Shown: in pieces, positions 53,585 through 63,272 of the stretch | Position numbering within the stretch: the stretch's first letter is position 1 | Layout of the letters: every line of letters starts with the position of its first letter | Source: Clostridium massiliamazoniense | Lineage (GTDB): Bacteria; Bacillota; Clostridia; Clostridiales; Clostridiaceae | Length of the DNA stretch: 64,000 bases | Direction: 5' to 3' | Assembly: GCF_001403635.1 (NCBI RefSeq) | Contig: NZ_LN879468.1 | Span: 1,945,501-2,009,500, forward strand | Translations under genes and position numbers: made by a program | The notes under the pieces: generated by a model | Databases searched by the model: none | What the model was told of the DNA's origin: nothing | What the model saw: only the letters and a program-made list of their open reading frames with translations

Positions 53585-54961
53585 CTACTTTCCACAACAA
53601 AATTCTGCGAATATTTTATTAACCACATCTTCTTCAACTTCCGCCCCTGTGATCTCTCCTAAAGCCTTTAAGGCTGAAGTTACATAAATAGAAACTAAAT
53701 CTAAGAATTCATTTCTATTCATACCATTTAAACCTTGATTTAAATTTTCTATAGCTCTATATAAGGCTTGCTTATGTCTTGTATTAGTAACTATAAGACT
53801 TTCACTATCAATTTTTCCACTAAAGAATAAATTCTTTATTTCATCTTTAAGTATATCTATTCCTAAAGCTTCTTTTGCTGAAATTTCGATTTTATTTTCT
53901 AAGTCTTTTAGCTCGTCTAAATCAATTTTTCTTTCTAAATCAACCTTATTTAATAAAACTAAGTATTTTTTATCTTTTATATAATTTATTATCTCTCTAT
54001 CTTCCTCATCAAGCTCTCTACTTGTATCTAACATAAAAATTACTAAGTCAGCTTGATTAATTTTTTCCTTAGATCTTTCAACACCTATCTTTTCTACAAC
54101 ATCCTCTGTTTCTCTGATTCCAGCTGTATCTATTATTCTAACAGGTATTCCATCTAAATTTATATATTCTTCTATAACATCTCTAGTAGTACCAGCTATA
54201 TCTGTTACTATGGCTCTTTTTTCATTTAAAAGTATATTCATTAGCGATGATTTTCCTACATTAGGCTTTCCTACAATTACTATATTTAAGCCTTCTCTTA
54301 TAAGTTTTCCTTCATCAGCACTTTCTATAAGAGTGTCTACTTCATTTATAAGTCCTTCTATTCCAGCTTTAACTCTTGGAGGAATAGTTTCATCTGGTTC
54401 TTCATCATCTTCTGTAAAGTCTACTGCATATTCTATTAAAGCTAAGACATTAAGTGCTTCCGCTCTAAGTCTTTCTATTTCCTTTGATAATCTACCTTCA
54501 CTTTGCATCATTGCAGATTTCATGGAAAGCTCCGTTTTAGCACTAATTATATCCATAACAGCTTCTGCCTGACTTAAATCTATTCTTCCATTTAAAAAAG
54601 CCCTTTTAGTGAATTCACCAGGATCTGCAAGTCTAGCACCAGCTTTTATTACTGCTTGTAATACTCTATTTGTTGAAATAACTCCACCGTGACAATTTAT
54701 CTCAACAGTATCTTCTGCTGTAAAACTTTTAGGTCCTTTCATAAAACTAACAATAACTTCATCTATTACTTCATTATTTTCATCAACTACATGACCATAT
54801 CTCATTGTATAAGGCTTCATTGATGCCATGTCTTTTCCATTAACAGCTCTAAAAACTTTATCAACAATATGTAAAGACTTATCCCCAGATACTCTTATTA
54901 TTGCTATTCCACCTTCTCCTAAAGCTGTAGCAATAGCTGCAATAGTATCAAATTCTCTCAT
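53585..54961 (-). CDS. mnmE: tRNA modification GTPase MnmE
   Basis: A 458-residue GTPase, partner of Mnm[27 protein letters not shown], formyl-THF-binding N-domain, then a G domain with [14 protein letters not shown], the [12 protein letters not shown] switch, DTAGIRET and NKVD; the C-terminal FCCGK ends with the CxGK motif holding the catalytic cysteine. ATG at 54961 chosen; a TTG five codons upstream lacks a ribosome site. Upstream lies a 500-base gap. Confidence 0.97.
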   Translation of the reverse strand: MREFDTIAAIATALGEGGIAIIRVSGDKSLHIVDKVFRAVNGKDMASMKPYTMRYGHVVDENNEVIDEVIVSFMKGPKSFTAEDTVEINCHGGVISTNRVLQAVIKAGARLADPGEFTKRAFLNGRIDLSQAEAVMDIISAKTELSMKSAMMQSEGRLSKEIERLRAEALNVLALIEYAVDFTEDDEEPDETIPPRVKAGIEGLINEVDTLIESADEGKLIREGLNIVIVGKPNVGKSSLMNILLNEKRAIVTDIAGTTRDVIEEYINLDGIPVRIIDTAGIRETEDVVEKIGVERSKEKINQADLVIFMLDTSRELDEEDREIINYIKDKKYLVLLNKVDLERKIDLDELKDLENKIEISAKEALGIDILKDEIKNLFFSGKIDSESLIVTNTRHKQALYRAIENLNQGLNGMNRNEFLDLVSIYVTSALKALGEITGAEVEEDVVNKIFAEFCCGK

Positions 54962-55442
54962 AACTTCCGTTGCCAAAATCTATAAATATCTATAAGTCTT
55001 AATTAATTATCTATTTTAAAACTTTATGATATTATTAGTTTTTTATATTGGCAAACGTTTTTTCACCTCACTTTCATTCATTTTATATTTTTTTGTCTAA
55101 CTTATTTTTTAGTTAATTCTTTATTTATTTAAATTTAATTTATCCTGTATCTTACCCTTATCTGATGATTAATGCTTGTAATACTCCCATCCTATAAGAT
55201 AAAAATAACTAAACATACATCTCTTAGATAACTTTTATTAAAATTCAGAGAAAGCATTAAATCTGTCTTAATTAACTTTCAATTTATCTATTATAACTTT
55301 AATTATTTCTTTAAAATTATTTTTTAAAACAAAAAAAATTTTTTCCTCAGAATTTATAAAAATATATGAAATTTTTAATTAAAATTAAGTTTCACTTTAT
55401 TTTACCTAAGTAAATATAATAAGTCAAAATTAATGAAATAAA
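54962..55442. other. Intergenic region between mnmE and jag
   Basis: AT-rich, no supportable gene on either strand. It should contain the mnmE-mnmG promoter, but I see no clear hexamer pair. Nothing else recognised. Confidence 0.5.
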
Positions 55443-55468
55443 AAAAGAAGCCTATTATGGCTTCTTTT
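55443..55468 (-). terminator. jag terminator
   Basis: AAAAGAAGCC / GGCTTCTTTT, 10-bp stem with a 6-base loop, next to the jag stop. Confidence 0.92.
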
Positions 55469-55469
55469 G

Positions 55470-56105
55470 CTATTTCTTTAAACTAATTAAAACACGTCTA
55501 AAAGGTTCTACACCTTCGCTAGTAGTAGTTACTTCTAAATCATTTTGAAGAGTTGCATGGATTATTCTTCTTTCATAAGATTGCATAGGTTCAAGTTTAT
55601 AACTTCTTCCATATTTTTTAACCTTATATGCAGTTTTTAAAGCTAGATTTTCAAGAGTTTTTTCTCTTTTTTCTCTATAATTTTCTGCATTTAGAATAAC
55701 CCTTTTATAAGATGTTTTTTCGTCTTTATTAACGACTATACTTGTTAAATATTGAAGAGAATTTAAAGTTTCTCCTCTATATCCAATAGCATATTTAACA
55801 TCTTTTCCTGTAATATTTATTTTTACAATATCATCAGTTTCTTCAACAATTAATTCTGTAGAAATTCCCATTTCATTAAGAACACTTTTTAAAAAATCAA
55901 TGCCTAACTCTAAAGATGTTGGTTTAATATCTACCAATATTCTAGCTGGCTTAGTTCCTATAAAATTCAAGAATCCCTTACTGCCTTCTTCTAGTACTTT
56001 AAAGTTTACTCTATCTTTTGTAAGATTAAGCTCCTTCAAAGCTTTTTCTAAAGCTTCTTCTACAGACTTACCACTAACTTCAACTTGCTTCACCCTTTTC
56101 ACCAC
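55470..56105 (-). CDS. jag: RNA-binding protein Jag/KhpB
   Basis: A 211-residue protein with an N-terminal Jag domain (VEVSGKSVEEALEKALKELNL, GFLNFIGTKPARI), a KH domain (YAIGYRGETLNSLQYLTS) and an R3H domain ending ERRIIHATLQNDLEVTTTSEGVEP. KhpB partners KhpA in RNA binding and cell elongation and is often next to yidC. It follows yidC after 9 bases. Confidence 0.95.
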   Translation of the reverse strand: MVKRVKQVEVSGKSVEEALEKALKELNLTKDRVNFKVLEEGSKGFLNFIGTKPARILVDIKPTSLELGIDFLKSVLNEMGISTELIVEETDDIVKINITGKDVKYAIGYRGETLNSLQYLTSIVVNKDEKTSYKRVILNAENYREKREKTLENLALKTAYKVKKYGRSYKLEPMQSYERRIIHATLQNDLEVTTTSEGVEPFRRVLISLKK

Positions 56106-56114
56106 CTAAATTAA

Positions 56115-56858
56115 TTATTTCTTTTTCTTATTATTTTTCTTAGGTGTAACATCAATAACTCCAGCAGCAGCTTCTTTTGCCATCATTTTTTTCTTCATAG
56201 GTCTTGTCATTAAGAAATATGTTTGAATTATTTGAATTATATTACCAGTTATCCAATATATAACTAGAAGAGCTGGGAATTTCATTGACATAAATCCTAA
56301 CATTAATGCCATACCTATGTTCATAGCACCCATGTTAATAGGTCCTTGTTGACCATTTTGTGATGTGCTCTTTGACATTAAGTAAGATGATGCATAAGTA
56401 CTTAAACCTGATAAAACAGGTAAGATGTAGTATGGATCATGACTTTGTAAGTTTGGTATCCATAAGAATGGTACTCCTTGAGTCCCTGGTAAACTATAAA
56501 ATACATAATAAAGAGCAAATAATATAGGCATTTGTATAAATAGTGGTAAACATCCACCTGCCATAGAAACATTATTCTCTTTATAAATTCTCATTGTTTC
56601 TGCATTTAATTTTTCAGGATTATTTTTATACTTTTGTTGTACTTCTTTTAATAAAGGTTGAATTTCTTGCATTCCAGCTTGAGATTTTAATTGTTTCATT
56701 GTTAATGGTAAAATTAATAATCTTACTAATATAGTTAATAAAATTACCGCTATAACATATGAAGTACCCTTATCAATCCCAAAACCACTCATGTATACAT
56801 AAAATACATGGAATATTTTAGAAAATATATCCGTAATAGGTTTTAATATATTCTGCAC
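56115..56858 (-). CDS. yidC: Membrane protein insertase YidC/SpoIIIJ
   Basis: A 247-residue insertase of the Oxa1/YidC family, short Gram-positive type. About five membrane helices: SYVIAVILLTILVRLLILPLTMKQL carries the conserved positively charged Arg in the groove. MRIYKENNVSMAGGCLPLFIQMP and a basic tail (KKKMMAKEAAAG to KKNNKKKK) follow. No lipobox is visible at the N-terminus, unlike B. subtilis SpoIIIJ. It starts at GTG 56858. Confidence 0.95.
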   Translation of the reverse strand: MQNILKPITDIFSKIFHVFYVYMSGFGIDKGTSYVIAVILLTILVRLLILPLTMKQLKSQAGMQEIQPLLKEVQQKYKNNPEKLNAETMRIYKENNVSMAGGCLPLFIQMPILFALYYVFYSLPGTQGVPFLWIPNLQSHDPYYILPVLSGLSTYASSYLMSKSTSQNGQQGPINMGAMNIGMALMLGFMSMKFPALLVIYWITGNIIQIIQTYFLMTRPMKKKMMAKEAAAGVIDVTPKKNNKKKK

Positions 56859-56885
56859 CCTTTATCAAACCTCCCAAATATTTTA

Positions 56886-57098
56886 TTATTTTAAAGGGTC
56901 ATAACCACCCTTATGGAATGGATGACATCTTAAAATTCTTTTTATCGCTAAAAATCCTCCTTTTAGAGCACCATATTTTTCAATAGCTTCAATTGCATAT
57001 TGCGAACAAGTCGGAACATATATGCAAGTTGGTCTGCCCTTCAAAGGAGATATATACTTTCTGTACAATTTAACTATTTTTATTAATAACCTTTTCAT
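56886..57098 (-). CDS. yidD: Membrane protein insertion efficiency factor YidD
   Basis: A 70-residue protein with the family features [39 protein letters not shown] and [17 protein letters not shown], with three conserved cysteines. It overlaps the end of rnpA by 29 bases. AGGTG precedes ATG at 57098; a GTG at 57110 is an alternative. It is followed by yidC. Confidence 0.95.
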   Translation of the reverse strand: MKRLLIKIVKLYRKYISPLKGRPTCIYVPTCSQYAIEAIEKYGALKGGFLAIKRILRCHPFHKGGYDPLK

Positions 57099-57456
57099 CC
57101 TTAATGACACCTGCCTTAAAAAACAAGTTTCTCATAGATCTTTCTATTTCATAAAAGTCTTTATCATTAATAGCGGTTCTAGCTATAAAAACAAAATCAT
57201 AACCTTCTTTTAAAGCTATATTTTTAAATTTTGTTCTATAATTTTCTTGAATAAGTCGCTTCACTCTGCTTCTAACGACACTCTTACCAACTTTTTTGCT
57301 TACTGAAATTCCTACTTTATTATAAGGATTTTTATTTTCATCTAAATTTTTTCTATTTTTAAAAACGTATAAGACCAGTAACTTATTCGAAAAAGATGCC
57401 CCACGTCTGTAAACTAATCTAAATTCTTTATTCTTTCTTAGTTTTTCAATACTCAT
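57070..57456 (-). CDS. rnpA: Ribonuclease P protein component
   Basis: A 128-residue basic protein of RNase P, which trims tRNA 5' ends. [41 protein letters not shown] (the RNR-type motif) and [11 protein letters not shown] are diagnostic. GGAGAG lies before the ATG. It sits after rpmH beyond a small terminator hairpin, the nearly universal order. Confidence 0.96.
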   Translation of the reverse strand: MSIEKLRKNKEFRLVYRRGASFSNKLLVLYVFKNRKNLDENKNPYNKVGISVSKKVGKSVVRSRVKRLIQENYRTKFKNIALKEGYDFVFIARTAINDKDFYEIERSMRNLFFKAGVIKDEKVINKNS

Positions 57457-57500
57457 TTGAAAGCTTCTCTCCTTAAAAATCTGCCATTATTGCAGAAAAA

Positions 57501-57518
57501 GGCCACATTATAGTGGCC
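57501..57518 (-). terminator. Attenuating hairpin between rpmH and rnpA
   Basis: GGCCAC-attata-GTGGCC followed by TTTTT on the minus strand, one base after the rpmH stop. It probably makes L34 mRNA more abundant than rnpA mRNA. Confidence 0.8.
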
Positions 57519-57519
57519 C

Positions 57520-57654
57520 TTATGCTGTTAATTTTTTTCTACCTTTTTGTCTTCTAGCTTTTAAAATATTTCTTCCAGATTTAGTTTTCATTCTCTTTCT
57601 GAAACCATGCTCTTTTTTTCTTTGTCTCTTTTTTGGTTGATATGTCATGAACAT
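57520..57654 (-). CDS. rpmH: Ribosomal protein L34
   Basis: A 44-residue basic ribosomal protein, too short for ordinary gene-length cut-offs. [20 protein letters not shown] begins it; [20 protein letters not shown] continues, and it ends KLTA. An AGGGGGTG ribosome site lies about 10 bases before ATG 57654; ATG 57648 (MTYQPKK) is a second option. A perfect consensus promoter is upstream. It is the last gene before oriC. Confidence 0.97.
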   Translation of the reverse strand: MFMTYQPKKRQRKKEHGFRKRMKTKSGRNILKARRQKGRKKLTA

Positions 57655-57733
57655 TGAAAATGCACCCCCTTTTTCAAAAAATTATTTATAGTAATAAAAA
57701 CTATATACTTACCTTTTTAAGTTTTACCTTTTA

Positions 57734-57762
57734 ATTATATAGTTCTCTATTTACAATGTCAA
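57734..57762 (-). promoter_or_regulatory. rpmH promoter, perfect consensus
   Basis: On the minus strand TTGACA (57757-57762), a 17-base spacer, TATAAT (57734-57739). It drives rpmH and, through the leaky hairpin, rnpA and yidD. Confidence 0.92.
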
Positions 57763-57865
57763 GAAAATACACTATTATAGTTATGTTAAAATTTATTATA
57801 ATAAATAATGTTAAGTCATTTAATATAATACTTTAGTAGTAATAAAAAGATGATCTTTTATAATT

Positions 57866-58689
57866 TTATCCACAATTCAAAATAATAAATAGTATTTAAT
57901 TGTTTATAACTTCATTTAACCTGTGGATAAATTAAGACTTACTTTAATATTCATGTAACTTTATTTTTTAATTTAAGTTTAAAATCTCACCTACTTGTAC
58001 ATAATTAAAACAAATCTTAGATATTTCAATAAAAATCTTAAATTTCAAAATTAATATTTCAATATACAACAAAGAAACTAAAATTTTATCCACAACCTTT
58101 TGTTTTTTATCCACATTAATTTATTTTATTACTATATTTTTTTATTAAAATATTATTATGTTTTCCACATGTTATTTAAAGTATTTCTTTAGCGCATCTT
58201 ACTCTATCTATTTTACATAATATCTACCATGTATATTTTTTGTATTTTATACTTATCCACAAAGTTATCCACAGGTTCCTATTTCCTTGGATTTTTTTTA
58301 CACCATGATAAAGTTATCCACAGATAAAGTTATCCACAGACAAGCATTTTTTGTGGATAACTTATTGAAACCCCCTATGACTTTATGGTATTATAGTTAG
58401 GTATTATTCATAAAATTTGGATATTAGTACAAGTTATCCACACCTGTGGATAAACCTGTTGATAACATGTGAATTATTTGTTGATTATTTTTTTAAAGAT
58501 CATTTAAACTTAGTATTTAAGCCATTATTCAACTTGTTGATAATGTGGATAAAAGTTATCCACATGTTGTGGATAACTACTTTTCCACAGAGTTATCAAC
58601 AGAGTTATCAACAGCTGTTTAAAAGTTACTCACAATTTAAATTTTATACAGCTTGTTCTGTGGATAATTTGTGGATAACTTGTGGATAA
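57866..58689. other. oriC, upstream DnaA-box array (incA/B-like)
   Basis: Gene-free region between rpmH and dnaA. Perfect boxes TTATCCACA/TGTGGATAA at 57866, 57922, 58086, 58107, 58253, 58265, 58314, 58330, 58352, 58434, 58445, 58544, 58556, 58568, 58659, 58670 and 58681 (9 bases each), in both orientations, plus variants such as TTATCAACA near 58593. Density is highest in the last 440 bases. The flanking DNA is AT-rich. With the array after dnaA it makes a bipartite origin as in B. subtilis. Confidence 0.95.
58365..58394 (+). promoter_or_regulatory. Candidate dnaA promoter within the box array
   Basis: TTGAAA (58365-58370), 18 bases, TATTAT (58389-58394). DnaA boxes on both sides (58352 and 58434) suggest autorepression. 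Confidence 0.55.
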
Positions 58690-58768
58690 CTCAAATATTC
58701 AATTTTATACTAAGAAAACGAAAGCACTTATAGAAATATTTTACTTATTTAATTTTGGAGGATATAAA

Positions 58769-60136
58769 ATGGATGCTCAACTAAATAAAACATGGGAACA
58801 AGCATCAGAAATTATAAAGAATGAACTTAATGAAATAAGCTTTAATACTTGGATAAAAAATTGTAATCCTCTTTCTATCTCTGATAATATATTAAAGCTT
58901 ACTGTTCCTAATGAATTTACTAAAGGAATATTGAATAAGAGATATAAAGACTTGGTTGTTGAAGCATTAAAAATAGTTACTTCAAGAACCATGGAGGTTG
59001 AATTTCTTCTAGAAAGTGATGTAGAAGCTGAAGAAAATGCTGAAAAAGACACAGATATTATAAATCCAGAAGACCAACTAAAAGGCTCTGTTACTGTTAG
59101 CGATGAAATGACAGCTACTTTAAATCCTAAATATACTTTCAATTCATTTGTTATAGGTAACAGTAATAGATTTGCTCATGCTGCATCTTTAGCAGTAGCT
59201 GAATCTCCAGCTAAAGCATATAATCCTCTATTTATTTATGGAGGTGTCGGCCTTGGAAAGACGCACTTAATGCATGCTATCGGGCATTACATATTAAATG
59301 AAAATCCAAAAGCAAAAGTAGTTTATGTTTCCTCAGAAAAATTTACTAATGAGCTTATTAATGCTATTAAAGATGATAAAAATGAGGAATTCAGAAATAA
59401 ATACAGAAATGTAGATGTACTTTTGATTGATGATATTCAGTTCATAGGTGGAAAAGAAAGAACTCAAGAGGAATTCTTCCATACATTCAATGCATTACAT
59501 GAAGATAATAAACAAATAATTTTGTCATCAGATAGACCACCAAAGGAAATTCCAACCTTAGAAGATAGATTACGTTCTAGATTTGAGTGGGGCTTAATTG
59601 CAGATATTCAGCCACCTGATTTTGAAACTAGAATGGCTATTTTAAAGAAAAAAGCTGATTCAGAAAAACTTAACGTTGCTAATGAAGTTATGGTCTACAT
59701 TGCAACAAAGATTAAATCAAATATTAGAGAACTTGAGGGCGCATTAATAAGAATAGTTGCCTATTCTTCTTTAACAAACAGAGAAATCACTGTTGATTTA
59801 GCATCTGAAGCTTTAAAAGATATTATCGCTAATAAAGGTACTTCTGCTGTAACAGTAGAAACTATCCAAGAAGCTATTGCTAATTATTTTAATCTAAGAG
59901 TAGATGATTTAAAATCCCAAAGAAGATTAAGAACTATAGCATACCCAAGACAAATAGCCATGTATTTAAGTAGAAAATTAACTGATATGTCTTTACCTAA
60001 AATCGGTGAAGAATTTGGAGGTAGAGATCATACTACTGTAATACATGCTTATGAAAAAATTTCCGAAAATCTAAAAACTGATGAGGCATTACAAAATACA
60101 ATAAATGATATAACTAACAAGTTAAATAGAAAATAA
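58769..60136 (+). CDS. dnaA: Chromosomal replication initiator DnaA
   Basis: A 455-residue AAA+ initiator. Domain [24 protein letters not shown], a linker, AAA+ domain with Walker [17 protein letters not shown] and Walker [15 protein letters not shown], sensor SSDRPPKEI, arginine-finger box [12 protein letters not shown], and domain IV with DnaA signature [20 protein letters not shown] precedes ATG at 58769; the frame is open upstream into the origin but without a ribosome site. It lies between two DnaA-box arrays. Confidence 0.98.
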   Translation: MDAQLNKTWEQASEIIKNELNEISFNTWIKNCNPLSISDNILKLTVPNEFTKGILNKRYKDLVVEALKIVTSRTMEVEFLLESDVEAEENAEKDTDIINPEDQLKGSVTVSDEMTATLNPKYTFNSFVIGNSNRFAHAASLAVAESPAKAYNPLFIYGGVGLGKTHLMHAIGHYILNENPKAKVVYVSSEKFTNELINAIKDDKNEEFRNKYRNVDVLLIDDIQFIGGKERTQEEFFHTFNALHEDNKQIILSSDRPPKEIPTLEDRLRSRFEWGLIADIQPPDFETRMAILKKKADSEKLNVANEVMVYIATKIKSNIRELEGALIRIVAYSSLTNREITVDLASEALKDIIANKGTSAVTVETIQEAIANYFNLRVDDLKSQRRLRTIAYPRQIAMYLSRKLTDMSLPKIGEEFGGRDHTTVIHAYEKISENLKTDEALQNTINDITNKLNRK

Positions 60137-60145
60137 TCCACAGGC

Positions 60146-60400
60146 TGTGGATAACTTTCTGTGGATAAGTGTTGATTTTTTATTTTATCAACATTTCCTT
60201 TTTTTCTCTGTGGATAACTCACATAGTTATCCACAGAGTTATCCACAAGTTTCACATTATGTAAACCGTTGATATTACTATGTTTAGCATAGTTATCCAC
60301 ATTATCCACAGGCCCTATTACTATTATATATATATTATCTATATATTTTTATCTATATTTTAAGTAAAATTTTAAAATATATCTTTTTTAATTTTAAGGA
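60146..60400. other. oriC, dnaA-dnaN box array and probable unwinding element
   Basis: Seven perfect DnaA boxes at 60146, 60160, 60209, 60227, 60239, 60293 and 60302. The last two boxes nearly touch and are followed by a short GC patch (GGCCC, 60311-60315), a trinucleotide-like tract TATTACTATTAT (60316-60327) and then almost pure A/T to 60400. This is the DnaA-box / GC / DnaA-trio / AT-rich layout described for Bacillus unwinding sites. Confidence 0.85.
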
Positions 60401-60411
60401 GGATTTTTGAT

Positions 60412-61512
60412 ATGAAATTCACATGTGAAAAAAGTAAATTACAAGAAGCTATAGCTATAGCTCAAAAAGCAATAACTGGTAAAAGTACTATGCCTATTTT
60501 AGAAGGTATGTACATAGAGTGTAAAAACAATTTAATTACATTTATCGGTTCTGATAAAGACGTTAGTATCGAAACAAAAATTGAAGCTAATGTTATTGAA
60601 CAAGGTGCAATAGTTGTTGATGCTAAAATCTTAGGAGAAATAGTAAGAAAATTACCTAATGATGAAGTTCACATAACAACAAAAGAAAATAACATAATAG
60701 AAATTCAGTGTAAAAAATCAGTTTTTGATTTAATCCACATGAATGCAGAAGATTTCCCAAGCTTACCAAACATAAGTGAAGACATGAACTGTTCAATACC
60801 TCAAGGATTATTAAAAAATATGATTAAAGGAACAGCCTTTGCAACAGCTCAAGATGAAACTAGACCAATACTTCAAGGTATTCTTTTTGAAGTTAAAGAT
60901 TCAAACCTTAATTTAGTTGCTCTTGATGGATATAGATTAGCTTTAAGAAGAGAATTCATAGATAATCCAAATAATATCAGTGCTGTAATACCAGGAAAAA
61001 CTTTCAATGAGGTATCAAAAATACTAGATGATTCAAACAATATAGTAAATATTACCTTTACAAGCAATCATATTTTATTCAATGTTGGTAATACTAAAAT
61101 AATATCAAGACTATTAGAGGGTGAATTTATAAGCTACAGTTCTTTATTACCAAAAGAACATAAAATACTTATTGATGTAAATAGACAAGAATTACAAAAT
61201 GGTATTGAAAGAGCATCTTTAATGGCTAAGGACGGAAATACTAATTTGGTTAAGTTTAACATATCAAATGATATTATAGTTATAACTTCTAATTCTCAAT
61301 TGGGAAAAGTAAGGGAAGAAGTGGAAATGGAAATGCAAGGAGAAGAATTGCAAATTGCATTTAACTCAAAATATCTTTTAGATGTCTTGAAAAATATGGA
61401 AGAAGAAAATATCCAAATTAAATTAACTAGTGGAGTTTCACCATGTATAATAAAAAATAAAAACAATGATGACTGTGAATATTTAGTATTACCAGTTAGA
61501 ATGGCTAAGTAA
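60412..61512 (+). CDS. dnaN: DNA polymerase III sliding clamp (beta subunit)
   Basis: A 366-residue ring-forming clamp. MKFTCEKSKLQEAIAIAQKAI, three repeated clamp domains, PILQGILFEVKDSNLNLVALDGYRLALR in domain II and the C-terminal YLVLPVRMAK forming the protein-binding pocket. AAGGAGG precedes the ATG. It follows the downstream origin array. Confidence 0.97.
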   Translation: MKFTCEKSKLQEAIAIAQKAITGKSTMPILEGMYIECKNNLITFIGSDKDVSIETKIEANVIEQGAIVVDAKILGEIVRKLPNDEVHITTKENNIIEIQCKKSVFDLIHMNAEDFPSLPNISEDMNCSIPQGLLKNMIKGTAFATAQDETRPILQGILFEVKDSNLNLVALDGYRLALRREFIDNPNNISAVIPGKTFNEVSKILDDSNNIVNITFTSNHILFNVGNTKIISRLLEGEFISYSSLLPKEHKILIDVNRQELQNGIERASLMAKDGNTNLVKFNISNDIIVITSNSQLGKVREEVEMEMQGEELQIAFNSKYLLDVLKNMEEENIQIKLTSGVSPCIIKNKNNDDCEYLVLPVRMAK

Positions 61513-61534
61513 AATATTTTTTAGGAGGAAATAG

Positions 61535-61567
61535 CTATAAGTCATAAAATAATTTTATGGCTTATAG
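61535..61567 (+). promoter_or_regulatory. 15-bp hairpin between Shine-Dalgarno and yaaA
   Basis: CTATAAGTCATAAAA pairs with TTTTATGGCTTATAG (one T-G wobble) around a 3-base loop. AGGAGGA (61523-61529) lies just before it. ATG 61557 is inside the 3' arm; ATG 61581 comes 13 bases after the hairpin. Confidence 0.65.
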
Positions 61568-61580
61568 TTTAATTAAGGTT

Positions 61581-61787
61581 ATGCAAGAAATAAAAATAAA
61601 TACAGAATTTATAAAATTAGATTCATTTTTAAAATGGTGTGGAGCAGTTTCTCTAGGATCTGAAGCAAAAATGTTTGTTCAAGATGGAATGGTTTCTGTA
61701 AATGGAGAAATTTGCACTCAAAGAGGGAAAAAATTAAGAGTAGGGGATGAAGTAGAGTTTGAAGGAGAAATTTATAAGTTAATTTAA
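61581..61787 (+). CDS. yaaA: S4-domain RNA-binding protein YaaA
   Basis: A protein of about 68 residues with an S4 RNA-binding domain: [44 protein letters not shown]. It is conserved between dnaN and recF in Firmicutes and thought to act in ribosome assembly or quality control. The start is ambiguous: ATG 61581 ([10 protein letters not shown], matches family length) has only a weak AAGG; ATG 61557 would add eight residues and lies in a hairpin. The strong AGGAGGA is 27-51 bases upstream. Confidence 0.9.
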   Translation: MQEIKINTEFIKLDSFLKWCGAVSLGSEAKMFVQDGMVSVNGEICTQRGKKLRVGDEVEFEGEIYKLI

Positions 61788-61840
61788 TAAAATCAAGATT
61801 TATAGTTAAGTTATATGTTATAATTAATATAGGTGTTTAT

Positions 61841-62926
61841 ATGTATATTAAGAATTTACAATTATTAAATTATAGAAATTTCAAAACTCTAGCAATTAGC
61901 TTAGGACCAAATGTCAATGTTTTTATGGGAAATAATGCCCAAGGAAAAACAAACATTCTTGAAGCTATTTATTATTGTGCCTTTGCAAAATCTCATAGAA
62001 CCAATAGAGATAAAGAACTTGTAGAATTAAATTCAAACAGGGCATTTATAAGGTTAGAGGTTGCTAAAAGTAGATTAGACAAAAGAATAGATATAAATAT
62101 ATTAAAGGACGGAAAAAAAGCTATACAAATAAATTCGATAAAGGTCGCTAAAATTGGTGAGTTGGTTGGGACTTTCAATGTTGTTATGTTTTCACCAGAG
62201 GACCTAAGAATTGTTAAAGAATCACCTGGTGTAAGACGTAAGTTTCTTGATATGGAATTATGTCAACTAAATTCAAAGTATTATTATAATTTAGTTCAAT
62301 ACAATAAAATTTTAAATCAAAGAAATACAGTATTGAAAAATAAAAATATAGATGAATCAATGCTAGACATTTACGATATGCAATTAGCTAAGTACGGAGA
62401 ACTTATAATAAAGTCTAGATTAAATTATATGGATAAATTAAACCACTATGCTGAAGATATCCACAGGGATATAACTAGTGGAAAAGAAATTATAGAGTTT
62501 AAATATATTTCTACTGTCAAGAATTTAGATACAATAGAAAATTCGATATTAACTCAATTACAAGCAAATAGAAAAAAAGATATAGAAAAGAGAATCACAT
62601 CCATAGGCCCACATAGAGACGATTTTACAATCCTATTAAATTCTATGGATGCTAAAATTTATGGCTCACAAGGACAACAAAGAACTTCTGTTTTAACAAT
62701 TAAGTTTGCGTCATTAAAAATAATAAAAGAGCTTACAGGAGAATTTCCAGTATTGCTTTTAGATGATGTATTGTCTGAGCTAGATTTTAGTAGAAAAGCA
62801 TATATATTAAGGTCTATAAAAGGAATTCAGAGTATAATAACATGTACAGGAATTGAGGATTTAACAAATTATTTGGATGATAAATCTAAAGTGTTTAAAG
62901 TTAAGGAAGGTTCAATAATTACTTAA
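61841..62926 (+). CDS. recF: DNA replication and repair protein RecF
   Basis: A 361-residue SMC-like ATPase that directs RecA loading at gaps. MYIKNLQLLNYRNF, Walker A FMGNNAQGKTNILEAIYYC, RTSVLTIKFASL with signature region GSQGQQRT, and Walker B PVLLLDDVLSELDFSRK. AGGTG lies ahead of the ATG. Part of the dnaN-yaaA-recF-remB-gyrB string. Confidence 0.97.
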   Translation: MYIKNLQLLNYRNFKTLAISLGPNVNVFMGNNAQGKTNILEAIYYCAFAKSHRTNRDKELVELNSNRAFIRLEVAKSRLDKRIDINILKDGKKAIQINSIKVAKIGELVGTFNVVMFSPEDLRIVKESPGVRRKFLDMELCQLNSKYYYNLVQYNKILNQRNTVLKNKNIDESMLDIYDMQLAKYGELIIKSRLNYMDKLNHYAEDIHRDITSGKEIIEFKYISTVKNLDTIENSILTQLQANRKKDIEKRITSIGPHRDDFTILLNSMDAKIYGSQGQQRTSVLTIKFASLKIIKELTGEFPVLLLDDVLSELDFSRKAYILRSIKGIQSIITCTGIEDLTNYLDDKSKVFKVKEGSIIT

Positions 62927-62948
62927 TTGTTCAGAAGGAGGAAGATCT

Positions 62949-63215
62949 GTGTTTTTACATTTAGGGGAGAATGTTGTTGTTCCCATCAAGGATGTTATAG
63001 GAATATTTGATATAAAATCTGCCATGGATAGTTCAGATACTATTCAATTTTTAAGAATGGCAGATGAAGATGGTTTTGTTGAGAGAATAACAGATGAAGC
63101 ACCCAAATCTTTTGTGGTTGCAGAGGTAAATAAAATGAGTAGAATTTACCTTTCACCAATATCTTCATCAACATTAACAAAACGTACAGATGTTAATTAC
63201 CATCATAATCCTTAA
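62949..63215 (+). CDS. remB: Extracellular matrix regulator RemB (YaaB, DUF370)
   Basis: An 88-residue DUF370-type protein: MFLHLGENVVVPIKDVIGIFDIKSA, then SSDTIQFLRMADEDGFVERI and SFVVAEVNKMSRIYLSPISSSTL. It starts at GTG 62949 with AGGAGG 8 bases before. The orthologue yaaB/remB lies between recF and gyrB in Bacillus, where Rem proteins affect biofilm genes. Confidence 0.93.
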   Translation: MFLHLGENVVVPIKDVIGIFDIKSAMDSSDTIQFLRMADEDGFVERITDEAPKSFVVAEVNKMSRIYLSPISSSTLTKRTDVNYHHNP

Positions 63216-63272
63216 ATCTTAATGCTTTGGCCTTAATTTTTTAGGTGGAGTGTATGTAGTAGGAGGAATTAT

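Noticed and set aside
58417-58689. 90-residue frame upstream of dnaA
   Set aside because: It is composed of DnaA boxes read as protein and lies in the origin.
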